Shown here piece after piece: positions 21,538 to 35,654 of a DNA stretch of 64,000 bases. This DNA is from Porodaedalea pini. Lineage: Eukaryota; Basidiomycota; Agaricomycetes; Hymenochaetales; Hymenochaetaceae. The stretch lies in the NCBI GenBank assembly GCA_002794775.1, contig NBAY01000026.1:372001-436000 (forward strand). Reading direction: 5' to 3'. Position numbers and translations under genes: made by a program. The first letter of the stretch is position 1; each line of letters opens with the position of its first letter. The notes beneath the pieces are model-generated. The model searched no databases, had not been told where the DNA came from, and saw nothing but the letters and a program-made list of their open reading frames with translations.

Positions 21538-23172
21538 CCATCTTTTGGAAGCTCAGAACTGTGCAAAGGAAAAGGCGGCATGAAGACGGACATCAGGTTC
21601 CAAGATGCTGTTCTGCCCGTCGAAATGACTTGGCCCCTCTAGATCAAGCGCTGCTTTACGAGAAGAACGGAGAATTACAAATTGGACTATATGTGAGCGT
21701 CTTCGCATTGAAGATCAAATTATCGAGAAGACGAAGACCAACTGAGTGCTTACACTTGCATTGTTTCTTCTCTTCACACATAACCCATTCATCCCCTTTC
21801 TCCTCACCTCCACCATCCGTCGTCCTCTCGTCTCACTCTAAGTCTACCTCCTCTCTAACCCACTCTCCGTCCCTCATCCTTTAGCACGCCGCGATGTTCG
21901 AGTTCCGGCGTCAGCCGCTCAAGGCGCTCTACCTCACATACTTCATCACCTCCACCCTCTTCCTCCGTCTTCCTTACTGGGTCCTCACCGCCCTGCCCTC
22001 CTTCTTGCGCCCGCGCCGAACATGGTCCATGAGCCGCGTCATCTTCCTTACAGGCACCCGTGCGTACGTCGCAACATGGTACGCTACGGAGATCCCGCCC
22101 GCGCCTGGCGCAGACCCCGAGGCGATCGCGAACTCGCCCGATGCAGAGGCGCTCGGGTTCACATGGGTCCCGCCCCTGCCCGCCGATCTCATCCAGGGCG
22201 AGGTGAAGGAGTTCATGCAGATGCAGGGCGTGACGGTGGAGCGGACGTGTGGGTATTGGTACCAACGTGAGGGCGTCGAAGGCCCCAAGAACCGCAAGGC
22301 GGGTGCGGACGAGAAGGTCATCTTGCATTTCCATGGTATGTTATTTCGTTTTTTCTACGCGAATTCGATTGATGTGACCATTGGATTCATACATGACAGG
22401 CGGTGGATATGTCCAGGGCTCTGCGCACCCTGGAGGTGGAGCGATCGGTCCCGTCACGAGCGGTCTGCTCGAGCACTGCTCTCGAATCACACGGATATTT
22501 GCTGGTGGCTACCGTCTATCGTCCTCCGCTCCTTTCCCTGCGAAGAACCCATTCCCTGCTGCCCTCCTCGACGCGCTCGCGTCCTACTATTACCTCATCC
22601 ACACTGTCGGCTTCGCACCGTCCAACATCATCATCGGCGGCGACTCCGCAGGTGGTCATCTCGCACTCGCCTTCGCACGATACACTGCACGCGAACATCT
22701 CGCCGAAAAGGGGCTCCCGAACCCAGAAGCGCTACTGCTGCTCTCGCCGACGTCCGAATGGGGGCTCACACACACCGGCAAGGATGCGTCGATAACGCGC
22801 AACGCGCGTACAGACTACTGCGGCGGGTTCTTCAAGGGGTATACCCAGCGTTCTCTCCTCGGCTCGCTTCCCACCTCCGCCGCATTCACCAACCCTTGGA
22901 TCTCTCCCGCTTCCTTGCAGCTCCCGAAGGAAGTCGTCGAGGGTGAATTCGCCGGGTTTCCTGGGAAGATCTACCTCCTGACCGGCGACGCGGAGATCTG
23001 TCTGGACTCGTACCGCACACTGCACGAGAGGCTGGTGCGTGATGTGGGTGAAGAGAATGTGCGATACAACGAGGTGCCGGACTCGACGCATGATTTCATC
23101 ACGATGCCATGGCATGAGCCTGAGAGGTCGGAGACATTGAAGGATATTAGCCAGTGGATCGACGCGCTGTAG
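21538..23172 (+). repeat. Second copy of a ~1.6 kb direct duplication
   Basis: This segment repeats about 18318-19907 in the same orientation, with leader, intron and coding region at high identity. Small indels occur in the leader (for example, one extra stretch present only at 18333-18400). The shared line starting GATGCTGTTCTGCCCGTCGA appears in both leaders. Confidence 0.85.
21894..23172 (+). CDS. Alpha/beta-hydrolase, hormone-sensitive-lipase type (copy 2)
   Basis: Tandem paralogue of the gene at 18628-19907. Exons are 21894-22335 and 22400-23172, again splitting HGGG. GDSAGGHLALAFARY and the DSTHDF His are retained, with TGDAEICLDSY at the acidic region. Differences from copy 1 are scattered substitutions, for example YYYLIHTVGFAP against YHYLIHTVGFSP, RTDYCGGFFKGY against RTDCCDELFNGY, and TGDAE against TGETE. 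They cluster in the cap/substrate-binding half more than in the catalytic motifs. The frame is open throughout, so both copies appear functional. A third, broken copy lies on the other strand at 33632-34809. Confidence 0.9.
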
Positions 23173-23540
23173 TTCGACGCTGACGGTGATTGATGGTGGT
23201 GTTTTTTTGTCGGGTGCGAGTCTCGTTCAGGGCTTTAATATTCTATTCTATTCTCGACAAAATGAGTACTCGCATAAATACGTTCTGTATATATTGCTTG
23301 TAACTATGTGTTTCGTCTGGCTTCCGAATATACCCCGTATTTCGGTTCGTTTGGTTTATTGATTTATGTCAAGGCATGATACTTGACATTTGTGACATGA
23401 CACCATGCTCAAATTTGTGACTAAATATAAAGTAAGCCGCGTGTCGTTGGTTGAATTTGAAAGGCGTCCGTCCAAATCTTTGCCTCCGTCGCGTCCTCCG
23501 TCTCCCAACCACCGCGTCTCAACATCAACACACCCACAAC
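23173..23540. promoter_or_regulatory. Upstream region of beta-tubulin with TATA box candidate
   Basis: TATAAAG at 23426-23432 lies 115 bp before the tubulin ATG. A CT-rich leader (GCGTCCTCCGTCTCCC) follows, typical of well-expressed fungal genes. Confidence 0.45.
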
Positions 23541-25540
<2,000 letters not shown>

Positions 25541-27255
25541 AGGATGTTCTCTTTTAACATCTGTGCTCTTTCTATGTTTCTTTTCGGTTCCAAAAATTAA
25601 CAGTTTTTACGGTTCCACGGCTTCTCTGTCATGCATCTTTGTTACCCTCGCGCACGTCTAATATACCTAGAAATTTAATCACTGGGTTAACTTTCGATCA
25701 TCGTTCGTCTCAGGTTAGGGAATGTCCTTACAAGCTTAAGGTCGCTCTTCATCTATGCACGAAGTAAACCTAGAGCCGAGCGGAATTCGCAAGCATATTG
25801 GTTCTATTCACATAAGTGTATTCAAGCTGCTGCAATCTCAGACTCAAGCAGCGCACACAATGCATACAACTGCACTGCTGAAAAGGGCAACCGGCGATTG
25901 AATGGAGTTACAGGAGAGTCAGTAGCAAAGGAGCTACTGTATATATATATATATGTAGTCCGCTTCTAGACTCAGACACAGCAATAGGTGGCACTGGCAA
26001 GATCGGTCAACATAACGACTTTCGTGCCTCGGTCATGATACACTTTGGATATACCATCTCTATTGACTGCGAACCTTATTCTATTTCCCAAATCCTAATG
26101 ACTGAGGTCCAGAGTCCAGGGCGTAGGGTGTTGGGTCGAGCCAAAGAACCGAGGTGGAAGTCTGTGGTTCCCGGCAGTCTCGTGTCCCTTTCGCGCAGTC
26201 AATGCGAAAGCATGGTTCTGCGGATATGCTTTATCTTACAAATGCAAGGCACACATCGCACATCGAGTTGGCTTTTGTGGCAAATCTCCATCTATCAATC
26301 CGCGATCACTTTGAAACGTACTTGGGATTTTATCTTGCATATGCTTGGAGAGGAAGCGGTTGGATAAATGAATGGTCCCATTTGGCTGGTATGTTACCTA
26401 GATCTCAAAGGCGGTAGTGCTATTGAACGACTAATCATAGCAGCGCATTAACATTGGTGCTCTAGCTCCTAACGCCCTGTCAAACCCTCGCTTTCCAATG
26501 TAATTCCAAAAAAAAAATGATGAGTAAACTGAGAACCAGACAGAATTCCCAATTGTTATCTTGTGACTGGTTTGAACTGCTTGCAAGCTCAGTACGCAAA
26601 ATGCATCCAACCGTACAGTACTACCCGTTACAGGTCAAGAGAATCGGAGAGCCGGTAAGGAAAGAGGTACTATATATAGTAGTCGGTACTATGCCATTTC
26701 TGGACTAATACGCGGCAATAGGCGGGCATGGATAGCGATCTCAGTTGACTAGTACTGTGAAGCTTATTTTCTATCGCCAGGCGTCGGGCGTGGGACACTG
26801 GAGTGCTCGTGTGGGTTCTCGTGTCCGTTTCACGCGGTCATAGGAGCATCATACATTGTCTTACGCACGCAAGGCACATTGAACTGAATCTCCATCAATC
26901 CGTGATCGTATTCTGTCTTGCACAGAGGATGTGGATGGTCTGTTACCTGCATCACGAAGGCGACACGCGCTATCAGCTCTCATGCACTGGATGGGGCCAT
27001 GCGCTGGCGCTGCATCTCCGATCCCGTCCACGCCCTTAGCTTGTATTGTATTTCAAAAATAGCTTCCGCTCATTGCCATCACTTACATACTCTGATCATC
27101 ACAACTTTCAGAACGCTGTGCAACCACAAACAATAAAGAGCGCTGGTCAGTTCTAGCTCCGAATCGCCGTTCTATCCCTCCCTCGACGTCGTCCTCTTCC
27201 TCTCGAGCCTGACCTGCTCGTCGCCTAGCGCTTCTCGCACGCATCCGAAATCGAA
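25541..27255. repeat. Gene-free region made of two decayed direct repeats
   Basis: About 25880-26510 and 26610-27070 share a series of blocks in the same order. Both have a core like GGAGCTACTGTATATATA / GAGGTACTATATATAGT, then GACTCAGACACAGCAATAGG / GGACTAATACGCGGCAATAGG, then TCTCGTGTCCCTTTCGCGCA / TCTCGTGTCCGTTTCACGCG, then GCAAGGCACA and AATCTCCATC(TA)TCAATCCG. The copies are diverged with indels. A (TA)n run lies at about 25938-25953. No protein is encoded that I can support. Confidence 0.6.
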
Positions 27256-28862
27256 ATGGCCACGGCGATCAACCCGTACTCCCTCCCGCCGCTCGACAAG
27301 TACAGCCTCATCGGGATATGGATCTCGACGATGGTCTATGGTGAGCGACCGCGTTGTTGTCGGCGATGATAAACTGCTAACGGAGAATCCTGATGTGATC
27401 AGGCGTCAAGTGAGTTCATACCTTTTATCTTCAAAGTCACCGCGTTAACTGAGATGTCGCTTTTTGCAACACAGCGTCATTCTGTATTTCTCGTGCATGT
27501 ACATCCTGCTGCGCAAGCAGAATGAAGTCCGTGGACAGTGGTACGCATCACCCAATTCTTTTACTCTTAGTAATAACAATATTAATCTCGACGTGCTTGG
27601 CACAGGCCGCTGCTGGCGACGAGCACTATCCTCTACGTCCTCGCAACTCTACATATAGGCGCCTCGCTCAGGCAACTCATAGAGTGCTTCATCGAGGCGC
27701 CAAAGACAGGCATCCAAGGCGCAGGGATCCTCTACTGGCTCAACTTCAAATCAACTACGGAAAAGATCAAGGGATATGTGTATACCTTCATTGTGGGTTT
27801 GAGTTTGTTTGAGAGCGGATGGAAAAGCTGAATGGTGGCGCTAGGATACGACGCAGGACCTCGTACTCATTTGGAGGCTGTATGTCGTCTGGGGAAATAA
27901 CTGGAAGCTCGCTCTCCTCCCTGTGCGTACAGCCGCTCCCTCGCATGAACGCCTGACCAAACTAACCGTCTCACGCCAATCAGTTCCTCATCGAGATGGC
28001 CCATTTCGGTGAGTCCACCCCACCCCACCGCATTCCTTCCCCCCACGCGCCGCATGTTTCTCTAACCACCCCTCCCCCAAATAGGAATCGCACTCTTCGA
28101 AACCGAGGTCAGCAGCAACGGGATTCCGTTCTCCTCCAAGCTGCCCGTCGTCGCATACGTGCTCGTCATCATCGTGAACGTGGGCACGACCGTTGGGATC
28201 GCCGGCCGGCTATGGTACATGGGTAGGCGGAGTGGCCTCTCGGGCTCGACAGGGTCGTGGAGCTCCTCCGGAAAGCCCACAAACAGATATATGGCGCCGA
28301 TATACACGATCGTCGAGTCTGGCGCGATCTTCACGCTCAGCTCGATTGTGTTATTGGGCATGTTCGCGAGAAACGATGTGAGGCTCGAGACAGCCGTCAA
28401 CGTCGCCACGCAGCTCGCGGTAAGCGCATACCGCGTTTCCGAGCCATCATATATCACGGTGTCCGAACCAGGCACTCATACTGAGACCTTTTGCCTTTTT
28501 TTTTTATCTAGGCCTTAACTCCTTTGCTCATCATCGTCCGCGTCGGCTTCGGACTCACGCACGGCGGCGGCGGCGGCGGCGGCTCCGGCACCAAGAGCAG
28601 AGCACTCACCAACCCGCACGTCCAATTCGGTCGGGGGACCGGCTCCGGTATCGGCAGCGGCGGGGTGAGCAGCGGGACCGCCGTCAGCACGATCAACGTC
28701 TTCCGCACGGTCGAGACCGAGTCGTCCGCGCGCACGCCGGTCGGGTCGTTCAAGGATACTGCCACGGAGGCGTACCCGGATGACTATGCCATGGACGACA
28801 TGAAGGATGCTCGCGGGCCGCTGCCGTTTACGCGCTCGTTCACCGACCGCTCGGAGGTGTAA
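27256..28862 (+). CDS. Seven-TM membrane protein (copy A), basidiomycete-specific family
   Basis: It begins MATAINPYSLPPLDKYSLIG and contains about seven hydrophobic helices: LIGIWISTMVYG, VILYFSCMYILL, STILYVLATLHIG, IDTTQDLVLIWRLYVVWG, KLALLPFLIEMAHFGIALF, VAYVLVIIVNVGTTVGIAG, and IFTLSSIVLLGMF with QLAALTPLLIIVRVGFGL. A hydrophilic tail with a Gly run and many Ser/Thr follows TM7. Several short introns join in frame. It matches the gene at 38638-40087 along its length. Families with this layout are expanded in Agaricomycetes and look receptor-like; ligand and coupling are unknown. The C-terminal tail has many possible phosphorylation sites, as in receptors. Confidence 0.82.
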
Positions 28863-30609
28863 GATGTATGGCTATGTTTGGACTTTTTGATCTCTCCTAT
28901 CGAATTTTTATCTGTTTTTTTTTGTTGTTGTTGTCTTTCTTGCTTTCTTGAGTTCAGCTCGTTCGGGTTGAAGTGTACAAGTATCTAACTCTACACTACC
29001 ACTGTACATGGCTAGCAGGAGAAATAATAAATTCTGTGTTGTCGTAAGGCTTGAATAAATTCGCCTTTCGCTTTCTACCCCTCCCTCATTATGAAGTGCC
29101 TACGGCATTAATTGTCAGAGTCAGATAAAGCGTCTACCCTGCATATATCTGCCGTCACACATGATCGGCTCTTCACTCCTGTTAGCCTCCTGATTGACAG
29201 AACGAAAATCAAAAAATCAAAAAAGTTAAGCGACACATTCAACGAAGTCGCCGACCCTTCCCCCCCCCCCCCCAACTCCGTCCGTAACCCAATACCGCGC
29301 CAGATCTCTCTCCCTCTCGACATTGTGCCTAACAGCGCCGGCAAAGGGGCCATATCACGGGCGGGTAAAAGAACAGATAGACAGATCTGCAAAACCAGAA
29401 ATGCATATGTACATGTATCACGGCCAGAATCTAGCGCCCTCCCGAGACGGTGCCCGAAATACACGGGCGACGCCGCGCTGGCTGTAGGCCGTAAGGAGAC
29501 GCCGAGGAGTCCGAATGGATTGATCATTAATAAATAAATAAATAATGGCCTGGTGCCTGGAAAATGTTTGAACGCAGTAGTGCACGCGGACTCCTCCTGA
29601 TCCTAGGATCAAAGCCAGAAAGAATACCAAGCCTAACCACGGGGGCACATTGACGTTGACGTTACCATTGTGTCTCCCAGGTCCCAAGAAGCTCAGATAG
29701 CACCTATAGTTCCGCACCTGAGAGTTGTTATTTTTCCCCAGCGGCAAAGAGCGACGTTTCGATCATGGGATTTCGGTAACAGTTGCACACAAAAACTTGC
29801 GAGCCGCGCTCGCGATCAAGCAACTCGGTGACAATATATGCTTGCGGAAGGGAATCTAAAGAAGCGTTCATGAGGCACAGGACCAGGTAAAAATTCTCTC
29901 GAGTCCAAGCCCAGTGCCAGCGAAGCTTCGCATCACGCATCATCATCAATCTGCAGTGCTAGTCTTCTGCGTAACACCGCATCACCGTCCATCCAGTTCA
30001 CCCGCAGGCTCTATCAGTGATAACAGTGATGCCGGAGATCAAATAGCAAAGAACAAAATGAGGGAACATCTGCAGAAGATTGTCGTTCTAGAAATTTGAT
30101 TAGTTCGTCCCGACTCGGGGACGAACCGATACTTTGGGTGCGCATTGATGAGAGCCTTGATCGAGATAGAGATCCTGATGCTTGACAAGCAAGAAGTCGA
30201 CGGAGTAGCCGTTTGTGATCATGAGAGAACATCAATGAAGAGATTGATATATAGCTGCTCGTGTGAGATCCACTGCGCGGCCCGGACCGGGATATTCCGG
30301 TAAGTGGCTTTGCCCGCTTAACGCATCAAGACAGGACATGCACCAGAAGGTATGGATCTAACCGGATGAGCGGTAGCGAATAAACTAATCCTCTCATGCC
30401 GGATTTTGCATGCGCAGCGGCCGCAATGATCCTCGTTCGCGTTTGGGGTTCAGGTGATACTGTCCTGAAACAAGCTACTCCGATCCAACTGGTGTTCACA
30501 TCCCTTTCCGACGGTAGTGCTTAACGAATCAACGAGGAGAATATATATACATGGTCTATGAGCCGTAAAGCGAAGGAAGCAAGCAATTCAACCGCTCGGC
30601 GCGATCGTA
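28863..30609. other. Gene-free stretch
   Basis: It contains a run of 14 C (29260-29273) and overlapping 139-141-codon ORFs on both strands at 29108-29537, with no domain and unlikely composition. The 3' end is shared with the MFS pseudogene. No RNA gene is seen. Confidence 0.4.
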
Positions 30610-31572
30610 CTATGCTGCAGGAATTGGAATTGCCTTCTCTCCCTTGACGGACTTCCACTCCGACTGCAGAGCGATAACGAGCACTCATCTAGAGACAAGC
30701 GGGTAAAAAAATGTACTCACAAAGAAAGAAACAACGAAAGCGACTGCAGAGGCGGCCATGGGTAATATAAACGTTCCTTGGAGTGAGTACATGTATGTCA
30801 CTAGCACGCCCTGCAGTTGATCTGCGGGAACGATTTGGCGGAGAGTCGTCACCCCACTAGTACTGGTTGCAATGAGATGCGCGTCGATTCCCTGCGTGTG
30901 CTTCGAAATTTCCTTCACGAGCGTGTTGGAGAAGATAGTCTGAGCTATGGAAATGGAAATGGACCCTCCAAGTGTAGTGCAGAAGAGAATAATCGCGTCT
31001 GAAAAAAAAAAAAAAAAAAAAAGGACTTGTTAAAGGAGTTTCGAAAAAAAAAGATGCTATTCAGCACGACTTACTCCCAGTGGGCATGTCCGGAGTGTCC
31101 AGTACTGCCTGAATAGTGAGGAATGGCACTTGCATCCCTAACCCGAATCCTGCCGCATCAACGATCTGATAGTGATACCCAATCCCACATCATATAGAGT
31201 TGAATACAGTTGTGATCGTTGGGATTGCAGTTGCTGGACGGCAGAGAGCGATCAGTTGGTTTCAATGGACAAAGTAGGGATGCCATACCGATGATAGTAT
31301 CTTTCAGTGCAACCTTGTTGAATACCAATTATGTTTTGCTTCAGTCTAGGACGAACAAGCTGTACTTACTGTGAATATGACGAGAGCCAGGCCGGTCGTC
31401 AACGAAATGACGGGTAAACCACAGAATCGGCATTTCCCGATGCTTACTCGTCTGGACCGCTGGGCACTGGGCTCGTACTAGTGCTGCTCTCACTTGATTT
31501 CTGTCGTGACACCTCGCGCTCAATGGCAATGGCGTCGTCTCGCTTTTCAAATGTCTTCTTGCTGGCACTCAT
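30610..31572 (-). pseudogene. Internally deleted MFS transporter pseudogene (14-TM drug/H+ antiporter type)
   Basis: The N-terminus is recognisable on the minus strand: MSASKKTFEKRDDA, a Ser-rich stretch, then GLALVIFTVALKDTIIATA and IPTITTVFNSI across two introns. This is TM1 and its flanking motif in DHA2-type exporters. Immediately after FNSI comes a stop codon (TGA) and then sequence from the far end of the family: YHYQIVDAAGFGLGMQVPFL, ISIAQTIFSNTLVKEIS, a last TM, and a SEWKSVKGEKA tail with stop at 30610. The central transmembrane segments, several hundred residues in a normal member, are missing. A deletion plus small indels has destroyed the gene. A 19-base A run lies in an intron near 31004. 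Confidence 0.75.
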
Positions 31573-33631
31573 CGTAGTCGTGGACAAGACTGGAAAGAAT
31601 GGGAATATTCTGGAGCTTGGACGGCGAGAACCATGATTGAGATCACTAAAGAACCAATCAAACACAGGTGCGCTCGCTATATTCAAGCATTCATCGTGTT
31701 CCATTATGACTTGGATTAGCTTTCGCACACGATGCGGTACATCCCCTGTCCAGTCCTTCTATCCCCGCACTCGGGAACGCTCATTCACCGATTCGCGGGT
31801 CATGCGCTGTACCGGAGTCCAGAACGGCTACCTCTCATTGCTTCCGAACATCCCTATGTACATGTTGTCTGATCTCTGAACTTTGTCCCATGTTGCTCTG
31901 GACTATCCTGTGCCTCATCTTGAAAACTCTCTTTAGAGAATCGCGTTTCTCCGCATGCATCATGACGCGTATCGCCGATCTGCACATTCCTTCCCTTCTG
32001 AACGAGGTCCGAAAGCTACGACTTCATCCGTAAGCGATGAGAGTGGGAAAAGATCATGGCGTTGACACCGAATGCCGCATTGTCTTGGAGTCGCTACTCT
32101 GGAACACTGACTGATAACTTAGAACCAATCAAATGCGGGAAGTCAGCATGCGTCGCACTTCTTCTTTCAATGCAACCGACTCTTCTCTTCTGTGTGATGC
32201 ATCTCAATATTGGTTCTAGACGGATTTGTCGAAGGATAAGAAAGTTCGGCAGCTTTCCCTGAAGCACGGTAAAGAAGACAGACATCGTTGCCTCGAAGGA
32301 AAAGGTACCCTTGCCTTAGATGAGGTGTACTGAACATCTCAGTCCAGAGTCGTCGTGCCTTGAAGGGTAGACTTCACGCATGGGCGCTTGGGAAACTTGG
32401 GTTTTTCTATTCAGCTCCTCGTGGTGCCATCTGTGATGACTGGCGAGATGACAAGAGGGACAATCACGAAGCACATTTATCAGTCGATACGAGTAGCACA
32501 CTGAAAGGGGGCCGCCAAAATCACCATACAGGAAAAACGTGAACTGATATGAACAATCCGATTACAAAACTACATTTCTCATCTCACTATAAACCAAGTG
32601 ATATAGCAATGATTTCTCTGTCGCAAACTGCTTTTACTTCACGTAAGGCCGTTGCTATATCCAAATTCATATGAGATTGCACTTGCCAAACGGTAAAGCG
32701 CCGAGATCTATATCAGTTGAGACATATGAAGTGGATGGGCTGTACCAACTGCTGTACTTGCCTTTATTCCGAACAATTACCTTGGACGTATTGTGTGGTA
32801 TATATTATGTCAAGCGAATTGAACAGTTGGAGAAGACAAAAGGTGGGGCATAAGAACGGTATGTGATACGGCGTGACCATCAGACTTCTAACCAGTTCAG
32901 ACGTATTATGCAGATAAGAGAGCATAAGATGAAAACGAGAATTTCAACCAAATAACTTCTCGTAGATAGACCTCTCAGAAGGTCGAGTATACGAGTCTAG
33001 AAGTGCACGGAAATGCAGGAAGTATACTCGAGGCTGCTGAGGCTTCGCGGAGACCATTATATTTGACTTCAAGTGTTCTAGATGTGAATAAATCAAATAT
33101 GTGAGAGATGCACGAGCTTGGAGGAAATATTGAGAGTCGATGCTCCATAAACTATCACCGGAGAAGAGACTTGCTATCACTTATAGTTTTGTTGAAAGAA
33201 TGTCTAAATAGAAGCACTATGTTACTTTCTTCGGCCTGTCAGCGATCAACTTGCTACAGAAGTTCTTATTCAACAATCAAATGCATTATTCAGAGTTAGC
33301 TATTGTTCTGAGTCGGTGACCTCGAGTACGATCATCATTAAACAAATTGGAGGATTTCCAAAGCGAGACTGGTAAACCTTACGATTTGCCTTACAGTAAC
33401 GCTTCACCAAATGAAGCATGAGATTTCTGCAGACTGCAATAGCTCCTGAGTCTCCATACGAAGGACACCCATACCTGCTGCAACAGTGGATTTTGTAAGC
33501 GAAAGAGACTAAAGCAATTTGAAGAAACAAAGGTTCTCAAGAAGGGCTGCCATTTGTGGCGAAAAATGGATATTGAAGCAGCTGGAACTTCAAACGAATT
33601 CGAGAGCAAAATGGTAGCGTACTTCACTACT
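31573..33631. other. Gene-free stretch of about 2 kb
   Basis: Only short ORFs (at most 80 codons) on both strands, without recognisable domains or splice structure. I see no repeat or RNA gene. It may hold decayed remnants too old to recognise. Confidence 0.4.
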
Positions 33632-34809
33632 TAAGCTCGTCTAGCCAAGATGCGATGTCCTTGAATGCCTCAGTTCCCTCCAGCTCGTGTCAGGTCATTA
33701 CAAAGAAATTATAGGTTACTTTCGACATCTCGACACACGCAAGGCTCCCGTGTCCAGTACCAGCAACGAGTCCTGTTTCGAAGCGTGTGGCACGAGTCAA
33801 GACAGATCTCTGAGCCACCGAAGAGAAGATAAACTCCAGGGAAGCCGATGAATAAGTCAGAGAGGCGACACGAAGCTGGCGATATCTATGGGATGGTGAA
33901 TGCGTCCGAGTCGTCATGCAGGAGTTTTCCTAACAGGCTCCGTTGACTGTAGCCTCTGAAGAAGTCACTGCAGTAATCGTTTTCTTTTTGCACTATGCAA
34001 CATTGAAATGTCCTTCACGACATCCATGGGACTCCACTCCGCAGTGGGAAAGACAAGGAGCAGCGCGCCGGGAACTAGGACGTCCATCAAGTAGTTCATC
34101 AAGAGGACTTGTATCAACGTGAGTGCGAGATAAGCGCCTGCGGAATCTCCGCCAACGATGATGCTCCCCGCACGGAGGCCGATGGTATGAATCAGGCAAC
34201 AGTAACTCGCTAGCGTGTCGAGGAGTGCCGCGGAGGACGACGCGGTAATTACCATTAGATATAGTACGCCTGTGATCTGAGACCAGTGCTCAAGGCGCCT
34301 GCCAGTGATGCGTCCGATCCTCCGCCCTTCGGATGCGCAGAGCCCGAGACGTACTCGCCGCCTGTCATGTGCGATATGAGATTAGACGGAGACAACTTAA
34401 GCGATTGATAACTTAATAGGATTTTCCATAGGTACTATGATAACCTTTTTGTCCATGTGCGGCCCTGACGAGCCTTCACGTTAGTATAGTTAGTATCTGA
34501 TGCCGCATGTCTTCCCGGCCTTGACGCCTTGCAACTCCGCGATCTCGCGTATCTCGCCTCTGCGGGGAGGGGCGGGTCCACGTCAAACCGAGTTCCTCTA
34601 TCGTTGTTAAACTAGCGATCTTCTACGCGTCTTGCCCGGTACCTACAAACGCTCGAATCCTGGGCAGTATAATAGCACGACTCACGGACCAGGTCTTGTG
34701 CTGTCTGAGGAAAGGTGGGATAGCAGCGGTGATCCAATAGGGTATACGAAAGATGAGCGTTGCTACGATAAGGCATGTGAGGTAGAGCGACTTGACGGAA
34801 TTCGAACAT
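33632..34809 (-). pseudogene. Decayed third copy of the alpha/beta-hydrolase
   Basis: On the minus strand it starts MFEFR like the two intact copies. The frame is lost immediately (a few bases missing before KSLYLTCLIVATLIFRIPYW) and continues with HKTWSVSRAIILP. Further on there is SAALLDTLASYCCLIHTIGL, then IIVGGDSAGAYLALTL (nucleophile elbow with Gly changed to Ala), PGALLLVFPTAEWS and, in other frames, QRSLLGKLL, ISPAS preceded by a stop codon, and EICLDS. The final portion is shifted and stopped. Multiple frameshifts and stops make this a clear pseudogene, in inverted orientation relative to copies 1 and 2. Confidence 0.85.
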
Positions 34810-35654
34810 TCTTGACTACAGCGAGCGAGTCTGACGCGAAGATTCAAGGGTGAAGACTCCATGCAGTAATCATTCCAATCAGAGAGAAACGGATGAAAGC
34901 CCGGCGCCAGTCTCGCAGGAATTAATGCTCGTTAGGAAGATGGGAGTGCGTAAGAGGGATTTGAGTTTGAACACAACTTGAACTTGATTGAGATGACTTT
35001 GGGCGGGAAACAACGGAGAGAAGACGCGAACGCACTCTGTTGATGTATCAGTGTGAAATATAAGGCATCTGATGACGGAAAACGAATCGAGTTTGATCAT
35101 GACATTGACAAGGACAGTAACGAGAGTGAATGCTGTGCTAAGGCCGCAAAGCTATGAGATCTCGATATCGATACGGCAGTGCTATACGTACCAAAATATT
35201 ACATAATTACTTTCCCGATCCGTCGCACAGGGTCTGCTTCCGTAGCTCGGCTGTTCTCTGAGTTGGCTCTCGCGCCGAGCTTCTGTAGGGATTGTTCTCA
35301 CTTGTACGAGAAGATCTGGGTGTATGTTGATGTATGTCTTCGAATGGAGATATGGCCGTACCGAGTTTGTTCTCCAGACTCCGACGATGGCATGGATTCG
35401 TTGACCATAGCGTGAGTCCCTCTTACGCCTTTACAGAAATTTCTTCTCCTATCATATCTTAGCTTGTATCAGATCATGCGCCGGCGACTCGATCGTGCCC
35501 TTCTATTCTTCACTTTGGGCGTTTTTGCGTGCCGGCAGATCTTCTGTCTTGCACGGGAAAAGATTCCCGACGAGAGCGGCGGCTCCGTAGGCACCCTCCG
35601 TCAGATATAAAGCCTTAGTCTGTTTACCTGTCATGGCCACCTGAATCAGTCGTA
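34810..35654. other. Divergent intergenic region upstream of P450 copy B
   Basis: No gene supported. It separates the 5' end of the broken hydrolase (-) from the P450 (+) and should contain the latter's promoter, although I see no clear TATA box. Confidence 0.4.

Noticed and set aside
25938..25953. (TA)n run as a possible promoter or origin
   Set aside because: A simple microsatellite inside a non-coding repeat; there is no downstream gene on either strand within normal promoter distance.
29108..29537. Overlapping ORFs of about 140 codons on both strands
   Set aside because: No domain, no splice partners, and the frame runs through a 14-base C homopolymer.
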